DNA of 64,000 bases, taken from the NCBI GenBank assembly GCA_965215165.1, contig CBDCCX010000006.1:2108001-2172000 (forward strand). The letters run 5' to 3'. Source of the DNA: JANQRZ01 sp965215165 (GTDB lineage: Bacteria > Bacteroidota > Rhodothermia > Rhodothermales > JANQRZ01). Positions within the stretch are counted from its first letter, which is position 1; each line of letters starts with the position of its first letter. The notes under the pieces were generated by a model. The model saw only the letters and a program-made list of their open reading frames with translations, had not been told where the DNA came from and did not search any database. This document shows positions 56,970-64,000 of this stretch, piece after piece. Made by a program: the position numbers and the translations under genes.

Positions 56970-59791
56970 CGCATTCGCACGAGCGTCTGCGTCGCGCTGA
57001 CGCCCTCGCCGACGAGGCGGACGAGGTAGACCCCGCTCGGCAAGCCGCGCCCGTCGAGCGCGACGGCGTGGGACCCGGCGGCGGGCGTGCCGTCGTAGAG
57101 CACTCGGACGCGGCGGCCGAGGCCGTCGTACAGCTCGACCCGGACCGGCTGCGCGGTTGGCACGGCGAAGCGGAGCGTGGCGGATGCGCCGAACGGGTTC
57201 GGATAGGCCGGCTCGAAGCGGAAGTCCTGCGTAGCCGCCGAGGCCACTGGCTCGGCCACGCCGAAGCTCGGCGCGTCGCCGGTGGCGCGGTCGGCCGCGT
57301 CCCAACCCACCGCGACGGGCGACTCGGGCCGCGCCGCGCCCGACTTGGTGAACGGGAAGCTGTCAGAGGCGATCACCACGTCGGGGTAGGTCCCGGCGTA
57401 AGCGCGGTAGACGTAGGCCCCGGCCGGAGCCGCGCCCGGCACGCTCTGGCGGACCGTCCGCCCGCCCGCCCCTCCGGCCGGCAGCGTCACCGGCCGAGCC
57501 GTGATGACCGGCCCGAAGACGTTGCCGTTTGGGAGGAGCACATCCGTCCACACCTCGAAGCTCTGGGGCGTGCCGGTGAGGTTCTGCACGTCGATCTCGA
57601 ACGAAAGCTGTCCGCCGCTGCCGAGCACGGTGACCGGCGCGCCGAGCGGGGTGAGGGCTAGGGCGACGGCACTGCCGCCCGCGCTGAAGCCTGCGACGCG
57701 CGAGAGGCCGCTGACGGAGAAGGCCCCGTCGGCGTCGGTGACGGTCGCCTCAAGCGCGCCGCCGCGCGAGGCCGGGCGGTCGGGGTGGAAGGCGAACGCC
57801 GAGCCAGAGGCGGCCCATGCGATGCTCCCAGCCTCGACGGTCACGCCCGCGCTCTGGTCGGAGACGACGAGCCGGAGCGGGTCGCCGGCCTTGAGGCGGC
57901 CCTTCGCGTTTGTGCCATCGTCGTTGCCGAGGACCTCGATGAGGAGGTCGTGCTCGCCGTCCCACCGGAGCCGCTGCCCGACGCGCCCGAGGCCGGCGGC
58001 TCCGCTGCCGGTCGGACCGAGGACCGCCACCTCGTCGCCCGGCTGAATCGGCGCGCCGTTGACCAAGAGCTGCGCGGCGTCGGCGGCGCGGAGGACGACG
58101 AAGTGGAGCTTGCCGCCCGGCTCGGCCTCTAGCGTGAAGGCGCTCGCCGGCTCGTCGGGCGGGCGAGGGTAGAGGCCGGTTGGCGCGAACCAGGCGTAGT
58201 TGCCGGGCCGGGCCTTGACGAACATCCGCCCATCGGCGAACGCCTGGGTGGTCTCGAAGAGGTAGGAATCCGAGTAGTCGCGCAGCTCGTAGCTCGCGTG
58301 CGGGGTGTCGACGTAGCCGGTCTCCTCGCCCGCCTCGCTGTCGTTGATCGCGAGCACCATCCCGTAGCGCGGGTTGCCGAGGCCCTGCCGGCTCAGCGCC
58401 CAGAAGTCGGCCTGGTCGATTTCGGCGTTCGGGCGGAGGGCGCTCATCGGGGCCGACTCGCCCTGCGCGGTCCACCGGCGGAGGTTCATCAGCCAGCGGA
58501 TCTCGTCGTCGAGGCCATGCCAGAAATAGTCTTTCCACCACACCGTCGGGCGGCCCTCGGCGGCCATCAGATACGCATAGCCGAGATGCTTCCGGCTGAG
58601 GACCGGCGCGTGCCCGACGTCCTGCGTCAGCCGGACGCACGTGTTTCCGTAGGGCACCGCGCCCGCCGTGCCGCAGCTCGCCGCCGCCCAGCCGATCCGG
58701 TCGAAGTCGTGGTTCTCGACGAACGTGACAGCGCTCTCGGCGTCCAGCCCGCTGAAATGGAGGCCGGCCCCGTTGAGGCTCCGCATGTCGAAGAACCCAC
58801 CGCCGTCGGCCATGTCCTTCAGGGCGTACCGAAGGCCGAAGTCGAAGAGCGACAGCGCGGCATCGGCGTTGCCGCTCCCAAAGGTCGTGTTGAAGCGCTC
58901 GACGTCCGTGTGGTAGTCGATGATCTCAGACGTCCCACCGAAGAACTCGCCGACGGCGAACGGTTGGCCGCCCTGGCTCAGCTCGACCAGCCACGGCGCG
59001 AGGAACCCCGGCTCGATGTGCTTGACGGCGTCGATCCGGACCTCGTCGATCCCGACCTCGTCCAGGAGCCACCGCCCCCACACGATCAGCGAGTCGCCGA
59101 CGTGCCCGAGACTGTGCGGGCCGCGATACCACCCGCCGTTCGGGGCCGCCGCGTCGAGTGCGAGGTCGGTGCCGTCGAAGTAGCACACGTCCTGCCCGAA
59201 GATGTCGCTGTGGTACGGCCCGTCGAAGTCGCAGTGGGTGGCGTTCGCGTGGAAGGACGCCGCCGTCGCCGGGAAGCGTCTGCTGCCGGGGGTGAAGACG
59301 TTGAACTTGCGGAACGGCGCGCCGCCGCCGGGCACGCACGCCACGTCCGAGCGCGCGTCGCCGCCGTCGCGGTGGTTGAGCACCACGTCCGCCATCGTCC
59401 GCAGCCCGACCCGCTGAAACTCGGCGAGCATCTGCTCCAGCTCACGGTCGGTCCCGAAGCGCGTCCGCCGCGTGCCCTTCTGCTCGACGTCCCCGAGGTC
59501 GTAGTAGTCGTAGAGGTCGTACCCCATCGAGAAGCGCCCGCCCTGCCCTTTTGCGGGCGAGGGGATCCAGACCGTCTCAAACCCGGCGTCGGCGAGGGCC
59601 GGGGCGACGACGCGGAGCGAGTCCCACCACAGACCGTTCGCGTTCTGCGAGTGGTCGCCGGGGTGGGCGTTCCAGTGGAAGCCTTGCAGGAGCACGTCGG
59701 GCTCGCCTGCGGGCGCACGGGCGGGCTGTGCGTAAGCGCTTACATGGGCGAGGCAAAAGAAAGCGGCCAGGAGCCGCAGTGGGGTCTTCAT
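56966..59791 (-). CDS. Secreted alpha-amylase (GH13) with T9SS sorting domain
   Basis: A 941-aa exported enzyme with signal peptide LRLLAAFFCLAHVSAYAQ. The GH13 barrel shows VLLQGFHWNAHPGDHSQNAN, ADVVLNHRDGG, GIDEVRIDAVKHIEPGFLAP (nucleophile Asp), PFAVGEFFGGTSEIIDYHT (acid/base Glu) and VTFVENHDFDRIGWA (third Asp), so the catalytic triad is intact. Beta-sandwich domains follow, then a type IX sorting domain (RFEPAYPNPFGASATLRFAV, YDGLGRRVRVLYDGTPAAGS, LPSGVYLVRLVGEGV, ending LVRMR). It hydrolyses starch-type glucans at or outside the cell surface. Its stop codon lies in the CTAG next to the MITE. Confidence 0.93.
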   Translation of the reverse strand: MKTPLRLLAAFFCLAHVSAYAQPARAPAGEPDVLLQGFHWNAHPGDHSQNANGLWWDSLRVVAPALADAGFETVWIPSPAKGQGGRFSMGYDLYDYYDLGDVEQKGTRRTRFGTDRELEQMLAEFQRVGLRTMADVVLNHRDGGDARSDVACVPGGGAPFRKFNVFTPGSRRFPATAASFHANATHCDFDGPYHSDIFGQDVCYFDGTDLALDAAAPNGGWYRGPHSLGHVGDSLIVWGRWLLDEVGIDEVRIDAVKHIEPGFLAPWLVELSQGGQPFAVGEFFGGTSEIIDYHTDVERFNTTFGSGNADAALSLFDFGLRYALKDMADGGGFFDMRSLNGAGLHFSGLDAESAVTFVENHDFDRIGWAAASCGTAGAVPYGNTCVRLTQDVGHAPVLSRKHLGYAYLMAAEGRPTVWWKDYFWHGLDDEIRWLMNLRRWTAQGESAPMSALRPNAEIDQADFWALSRQGLGNPRYGMVLAINDSEAGEETGYVDTPHASYELRDYSDSYLFETTQAFADGRMFVKARPGNYAWFAPTGLYPRPPDEPASAFTLEAEPGGKLHFVVLRAADAAQLLVNGAPIQPGDEVAVLGPTGSGAAGLGRVGQRLRWDGEHDLLIEVLGNDDGTNAKGRLKAGDPLRLVVSDQSAGVTVEAGSIAWAASGSAFAFHPDRPASRGGALEATVTDADGAFSVSGLSRVAGFSAGGSAVALALTPLGAPVTVLGSGGQLSFEIDVQNLTGTPQSFEVWTDVLLPNGNVFGPVITARPVTLPAGGAGGRTVRQSVPGAAPAGAYVYRAYAGTYPDVVIASDSFPFTKSGAARPESPVAVGWDAADRATGDAPSFGVAEPVASAATQDFRFEPAYPNPFGASATLRFAVPTAQPVRVELYDGLGRRVRVLYDGTPAAGSHAVALDGRGLPSGVYLVRLVGEGVSATQTLVRMR

Positions 59792-59880
59792 CGGAGCCGG
59801 GGTTGAATGCTTGCCTAAGCTACGGCATGACATTGCCTCTGCAAACAGGCCTCCGGCGCAGCGCACCGGAGCCGGAGGCG

Positions 59881-60026
59881 CACCCCCGTCGCGCTCGCGG
59901 TCGCTCTGGCCTCGCCTTCGCTTCCAGCGACGCGCGACTGTCCCCCTCCGACGAGGGGGACAGCTTAGGTCGTGCCTGAGTGCAGGGACACAGTCCCGGA
60001 GCGATGCACGATCGAAGCAGGGGGTC
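59881..60026. repeat. Palindromic repeat element, copy B (intergenic)
   Basis: It ends in GAAGCAGGGGGTC (60014-60026), the exact reverse complement of the GACCCCCTGCTTC that begins copy A. Hairpin 1 (59938-59963) pairs CTGTCCCCCTC with GAGGGGGACAG around CGAC. A second stem pairs GGTCGTGC with GCACGATC. The loop contains CCTGAG and GGAGCGAT as in copy A, plus an extra 18 nt or so. The left boundary is uncertain. It directly follows the stop of the DPP-IV gene on the minus strand. Confidence 0.78.
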
Positions 60027-62353
60027 TACAGGTTCTCCGTGATGAAGTCCGTCAGCATCGTGAAGAGGTGGAGGCGCGTCGGGCCGCCGTAGATGCCGTG
60101 GTTGCGGCCGGGGTAGAGCATCATCTCGAACTGCTTGTTCTCGGCCTGGAGCGCGTCGGCCATGATGACGGTGTTCTGGACGTGGACGTTGTCGTCGAAG
60201 TCGCCGTGGACGATCAGCAGCTCCTGGTCGTCGCGGAGGTTGCCGGCATACGTGACCGGGCTGCCGCCGTCGTAACCCTGGGGGTTCTTCTGCGGGGTCG
60301 AGAGGTAGCGCTCGGTGTAGATCGTGTCGTAGAGCCGCCAGTTGGTCACTGGCGCGACGGCCACGCCGAGGCGGAAGGTTTCGGGGCCGTCCTCGTAGAG
60401 CATCGAGAGCAGCGACAGGTAGCCGCCGTAGCTCCAGCCCCAGATGCCGAGCCGGTCCTCGTCCACCCAGTCCTTGTCGCCGAACCACTGGGCGGCGGCG
60501 GTCTGGTCCTCGGCTTCGAGCGGGCCGAGGCGCTTGTAGGTCTGGCTCTTGAAGCGCTTGCCGCGCCCGCCGGTCCCCCGGTTGTCGACGCCCGCGACCA
60601 GGATGCCGTGCTCCTCGGCGAGCATATAGTGCCACAGCCGCTCGGTCCCGCCCCAGGCGTTGCGGACCTCCTGGCTGCCCGGCCCGCCGTAGGTGTGGAT
60701 CAGGAGCGGGTAGGCATCGTCCGGGTCGAAGCCGGCGGGCTTGATGAGGTAGGCGTTGAGCGGGGTCCCGTCCGCGCCCGGCACGGTCAGGAACTCGACT
60801 GGCGCGAGGCCGAGCGAGGCCACCTTTTCGGCAAGCTCTTGGTTGGCCTCTAGCACCTTGACCTCGGAACCGTCGATCCGGTGGAGCGAGGTGACGGGCG
60901 GCGTGGTGACGTTCGAGTAGGTGTCGATGAAGTAGCGCAGGTCGCCGGAGAGGCCCGCGCCGTGCCAGCCGGCAGCGTCGGTGATCTTGGTCGGCTCCGC
61001 GCTGCCGTTTGTGCCCTCGGTGCCGAAGGGCACGCGGTAGAGGTGCCGCTCGAGGGGGCTTTCCTTCGTGGCTGTGACGTAGAGCGCGCCCGCGCCCCCA
61101 CCATCTGTCGGAGCGCTGATGCCGTGGAAGCTGGTCACGTCCCAGTCGCCGCCGGTGAGCTGGCGGACGAAGGTGCCGTCGTTCTCGTACAGGTAGAGGT
61201 GGCTGTAGCCGGTGCGGTCGCTGCGCCAGACGAAGTGGCGGTCGTCGTCGAGGTAGGTGACCGTCCCCATGTCGAGGTCCGAGAAGCCGGTCTCGACGTC
61301 GATCCAGGTGTCGGAGGTCTCGGTGAGGACGGTCTCGACGGCCATCGTCGCCGGGTCGCCGTAGAGCAGGTCGAGCACGTTCTGGTCCCGGTTCATCCGC
61401 GCCATCCAGACACGGGGCGCGCCGTCGAGGGCGGGCGTCCAGTCCATCAGCGCGATGTACTCGGTGGTCTCGCCGCCCTCCTCCCAGGTATCGGTGTCGA
61501 AGAACCGGGTCTCGCCCATCTGCTCTGCGGTCATGTCGATCACCCCGACGCGGACCTCGGAGTTGGTCTCGCCGGCCTTGGGGTAGCGGAACTTGGTGTA
61601 CTCGGGGTAGAGCGTGCGGAAGTCCGTCATCTGGAAGTCGCGCGTGGCCGTCTCGTCGAGCTGGAAGAAGGCGAGGTGGCGGCCGTCGGGGCTCCAGCGG
61701 AAGCCGTCGCGCAGGCCGAACTCCTCCTCGTAGACCCAGTCGAAGGTGCCGTTGATGACGCCGCCGGGCGCGCCGCTGTCGGTGAGCTGCGTCTCCTCCC
61801 GCGAGGCGAGGTCGACGACGAAGAGGTTGCGGTCGCGGACGAAGGCGACGTGGCTGCCGGCGGGGTTGAACTTGGCGAACATCTGCAAGCCGGCGTCCCG
61901 GTCGGCGACCGGCGTGACGGTGCCCGAGGCGAGGTCGTAGACGTAGTAGTAGCCCTTGGTGTTGAGCCGCCAGACGCGCTCAGAGTCGGTGTAGAGCAGC
62001 ACCTTGCTCCGGTCGGCGCTGTAGTCGTACTCCTCGATCTGCACGTTGCCCTCGCCGTCGGGCTTCGCCAGGGCGCTGCCGTCGATGAGCACGGTGCGGG
62101 TGTCGGTCTCGAGGTTGTACTCCATCAGGTGCGTCGCGTCGCCGTCGCGCTCAATGTAGCGGACGACTGGCCCGGCCTCGGCCCAGCGCCCGCCCCGGAA
62201 GAAGTCGCCGCTGAAGGCCGAGGAGTTGAACAGGCTCTCGAGCGACAGCTCGACGGCCTCGGCCGTGTCTCCCGTAGACTGCGCGGCGACCGGTAGCGCG
62301 GCGGCCACCAACACGAGAACGGAGAGGACGGGCGCGAGGAAAAGGCGATTCAT
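60026..62353 (-). CDS. Dipeptidyl-peptidase IV-type serine peptidase (S9B)
   Basis: A 775-aa exported prolyl-specific aminodipeptidase with signal peptide LFLAPVLSVLVLVAAALPVA. The N-terminal eight-bladed propeller includes the S9B signature DWVYEEEFGLRDGFRWSPDG, where the Glu pair anchors the peptide N-terminus. The C-terminal alpha/beta hydrolase has LIHTYGGPGSQEV, GIWGWSYGGYLSLLSML (nucleophile Ser), LLIVHGDFDDNVHVQNTV (Asp) and LYPGRNHGIYG (His). It releases X-Pro dipeptides in the periplasm or at the surface. The start is ATG 62353; the stop abuts a palindromic repeat. Confidence 0.95.
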   Translation of the reverse strand: MNRLFLAPVLSVLVLVAAALPVAAQSTGDTAEAVELSLESLFNSSAFSGDFFRGGRWAEAGPVVRYIERDGDATHLMEYNLETDTRTVLIDGSALAKPDGEGNVQIEEYDYSADRSKVLLYTDSERVWRLNTKGYYYVYDLASGTVTPVADRDAGLQMFAKFNPAGSHVAFVRDRNLFVVDLASREETQLTDSGAPGGVINGTFDWVYEEEFGLRDGFRWSPDGRHLAFFQLDETATRDFQMTDFRTLYPEYTKFRYPKAGETNSEVRVGVIDMTAEQMGETRFFDTDTWEEGGETTEYIALMDWTPALDGAPRVWMARMNRDQNVLDLLYGDPATMAVETVLTETSDTWIDVETGFSDLDMGTVTYLDDDRHFVWRSDRTGYSHLYLYENDGTFVRQLTGGDWDVTSFHGISAPTDGGGAGALYVTATKESPLERHLYRVPFGTEGTNGSAEPTKITDAAGWHGAGLSGDLRYFIDTYSNVTTPPVTSLHRIDGSEVKVLEANQELAEKVASLGLAPVEFLTVPGADGTPLNAYLIKPAGFDPDDAYPLLIHTYGGPGSQEVRNAWGGTERLWHYMLAEEHGILVAGVDNRGTGGRGKRFKSQTYKRLGPLEAEDQTAAAQWFGDKDWVDEDRLGIWGWSYGGYLSLLSMLYEDGPETFRLGVAVAPVTNWRLYDTIYTERYLSTPQKNPQGYDGGSPVTYAGNLRDDQELLIVHGDFDDNVHVQNTVIMADALQAENKQFEMMLYPGRNHGIYGGPTRLHLFTMLTDFITENL

Positions 62354-62598
62354 GGCAGGAGCGAGTCGGAGAGGGAGAGGCAGCGCGGGCAAGGACCGGC
62401 TGAGGGAAAGGTACGCAGGGTCGGGCAGGGCGCGCAGGGGATCGCCTCAGCCCGTCGAAGGGGCGGACCGGCTCGGGGAGCACCGCCCGCCGTTTGACCT
62501 TTTCGAGAAACGTCGCATCTGCTCGCCGAGGCGGAGTCTCTGGCGCGAGCCTTGCGTAGGACCGTGCTCCTGTCCTTCCGCGTCTACCGGCCCTGACT

Positions 62599-63381
62599 AT
62601 GTCCCGCCTCCTCCGTTTGCCCGCCCTTGTCCTGCTCGGCCTGCTGCCGCTCGCCGCGCACGCGCAGCCCTCCGCGTCCGATGTGTTCGACGAGGTCGAG
62701 CGCCGGCAGAACCTGGTCCGCACCGAGGCGGCCTCGATCCGCATGGAGATCGTGGACGAGCGCGGGCGCACCCGGACGCGGGCCCTTGACGTCCGCACCA
62801 AGGTCGGCGGCGACGACCGGCTCCGCTCGATCCTGGTCTTCACCGGTCCGGCCGACATCCGCGGCCTGGGCCTCCTCACCATCGAGGCCAAGGGCGGCGA
62901 CGACCAGAAGCTGTACCTCCCGGCGCTCGGCCGCGTGCAGCGCATCGCCGGCTCGGGGCGCGGCGAGCGGTTCGCCGGCAGCGACTTCACCTACGAGGAC
63001 CTCGGCACGCGCGACCCCGACGCCTACGACGTGACGCTGGCCGAGACCACCCCCGACGCCTTCGTGCTCGACGCCCGCCCGACCGATGGCGACTCGAAGT
63101 ATAGCCGCCTCCTGCTCACCGTCGACCGCGCGCGCTACGTCGTTCTCCGCGCCGAGCACTACGACCGAGCGGGTGCCCTCGTCAAGGTGCTGACGGCCGG
63201 CGACTTCGACGAGGTGGCACCCGGCGCGTGGCGCGCGGGCACGCTCACGATGGAGACCCTCCCGAAGAACGAGGGCCAGGCCGGCCGCCGCACCGTGCTC
63301 ACCTTCACCGAGCGTGACACCGGCGCGGCCCTCCGCGACGACCTCTTCACCGAGCGCCAGCTCCAGCGCGGACTCCGCTAG
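62599..63381 (+). CDS. Exported LolA-like outer-membrane lipoprotein-sorting protein
   Basis: A 260-aa protein with signal peptide LLRLPALVLLGLLPLAAHAQ. It matches the LolA-like 'outer membrane lipoprotein-sorting' family found beside exporters: SIRMEIVDERGRTRTRALDV, ILVFTGPADIRGLGLLTIEA, GDDQKLYLPALGRVQRIAGS, FAGSDFTYEDLGTRDPDAYD, and the late VLKVLTAGDF-like segment KVLTAGDFDEV. The fold is a half barrel that carries lipids; the cargo is not known. It is divergent from the DPP-IV gene over 245 bp in which I see no other feature. Confidence 0.85.
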   Translation: MSRLLRLPALVLLGLLPLAAHAQPSASDVFDEVERRQNLVRTEAASIRMEIVDERGRTRTRALDVRTKVGGDDRLRSILVFTGPADIRGLGLLTIEAKGGDDQKLYLPALGRVQRIAGSGRGERFAGSDFTYEDLGTRDPDAYDVTLAETTPDAFVLDARPTDGDSKYSRLLLTVDRARYVVLRAEHYDRAGALVKVLTAGDFDEVAPGAWRAGTLTMETLPKNEGQAGRRTVLTFTERDTGAALRDDLFTERQLQRGLR

Positions 63382-63442
63382 GCCTTGATCCGGCAGCGTC
63401 GCCGGTCGTTTCTTGCGGCTCCCGCCCCTCCCGTCGCTGACT

Positions 63443-63967
63443 ATGCGCCTCGTCCTGCTGCTCGCCCTCCTAGGCCTGCCGGCCGCCTTTGCCCAGCCCG
63501 GCCCTGACCGCGTCTCCACCGAGCCGCTCTCGCTCTCCGGTCCGCGCATCGGGGTCACCTACCTCAGCGGCGACCTGGTCGACCGCCTGAACGACGACTT
63601 CGGCGGCGGCCTCGACGGCGAGCGCGACATCGCTCCGGTCATCACGCAGTTCGGGTGGCAGTTCGAGAGACGCCTCTTCGTGGCCGACACCGGGCTGAGC
63701 GGCATCACCGAGTTCGTGCCGCTCATCGGCGGGCTGGAGCAGAGCCTCTTCCTGCCGAGCTTCAGCTTCCTCGTCGGCCTGCGGACGGCGGCCGGCCTCG
63801 AGTTCGGCCTCGGCCCGAACGTCTCGCTCGCCGGGGCCGCCTACGTGGCGGCCGTCGGGGTGACGCAGCAGTACGGCGGGCTGAACATCCCGGTCAACCT
63901 CTCGGCCGTGCTCTCCGGCGACGGGGCGCGGCTGAGCCTGCTGGTCGGGTTCAACCTCGCCCAGTAA
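63443..63967 (+). CDS. Small outer-membrane beta-barrel protein
   Basis: A 174-aa exported protein with signal peptide LVLLLALLGLPAAFAQ. The mature part is rich in alternating strands and glycines (PRIGVTYLSGDLVDRLNDDF, FLVGLRTAAGLEFGLGPNVS, LSLLVGFNLAQ). No family is recognised. It lies 61 bp downstream of the LolA-like gene on the same strand, so the pair may be one transcript and one envelope function. ATG 63443 was chosen for the signal peptide. Confidence 0.72.
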   Translation: MRLVLLLALLGLPAAFAQPGPDRVSTEPLSLSGPRIGVTYLSGDLVDRLNDDFGGGLDGERDIAPVITQFGWQFERRLFVADTGLSGITEFVPLIGGLEQSLFLPSFSFLVGLRTAAGLEFGLGPNVSLAGAAYVAAVGVTQQYGGLNIPVNLSAVLSGDGARLSLLVGFNLAQ

Positions 63968-64000
63968 CGCGGCGTCGGTATCTTCCGGCTCCCCCCTCCG

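Noticed and set aside
1..64000. tRNA or rRNA genes
   Set aside because: I looked for T-loop (GGTTCGAAT-type) and CCA-end patterns and conserved rRNA stretches by eye. The only GGTTCGA hits lie within protein genes and lack a cloverleaf, so none is claimed.

Overview
The window is high-GC DNA (roughly 70% by eye) from what is most likely a member of the Rhodothermota (Rhodothermales; Rubricoccaceae-like or Salinibacter-like). The evidence is combined: several secreted proteins end in type IX secretion (Por) sorting domains; there is a FecI/FecR/STN-TonB receptor trio and a DUF3098-type small membrane protein; carboxypeptidase-regulatory-like repeats occur in surface proteins; and Shine-Dalgarno sequences are mostly absent. 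No rRNA or tRNA gene was recognised. The genus is not determined.

Region 1 (1-10430) is a type I-E CRISPR-Cas locus. Reading leftwards on the minus strand from the array, the order is cas1, cas2, a WYL-domain regulator, two tandem MNT-HEPN (nucleotidyltransferase/HEPN) toxin-antitoxin units (one HEPN is broken), cas3 and cas8e. cas8e runs off the left edge, so the other Cascade genes (cse2, cas7, cas5, cas6e) would lie outside. A 16-repeat array reads rightwards from a shared leader. Two of its 15 spacers (numbers 1 and 14) are 46-47 nt instead of 32-33. Just past the array is a small gene whose product carries a lasso-peptide-type leader but has no maturation genes nearby.

Region 2 (10438-28031) is mostly chromosomal: a GAF-GAF-PP2C phosphatase, a YfcE-like phosphoesterase, outer-membrane and T9SS-cargo proteins, a Rad52-type annealing protein, a large secreted metallopeptidase/beta-propeller/barrel fusion, an aldo-keto reductase, PBP4, purine nucleoside phosphorylase and RecX.

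Region 3 (28134-32480) is an ECF sigma / FecR / STN-TonB receptor signalling cassette. Region 4 (32580-48448) holds a UbiA prenyltransferase, a coupled L,D-transpeptidase and M15 peptidase pair, AlkA, isoaspartyl peptidase, an AlgI-type MBOAT plus SGNH acylation pair, RsmI, an LptF/LptG permease, an MBL-fold hydrolase and an acyl-CoA dehydrogenase.

Region 5 (48940-64000) has twin R/D/Y-rich proteins (the second with a BON domain), a GH113-like lipoprotein, a sugar-dehydrogenase-like propeller with sorting domain, a vWA protein, a small graveyard of two decayed VapBC modules and a MITE, a secreted alpha-amylase, a DPP-IV-type peptidase, a LolA-like protein and a small barrel protein.

Three repeat families cut across the window. 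The first is a hairpin-rich palindromic element found once between genes and once inserted in frame inside a coding sequence. The second is an IS5-like MITE family with two copies. The third is a set of heptamer-phased inverted repeats at transcription-unit boundaries.
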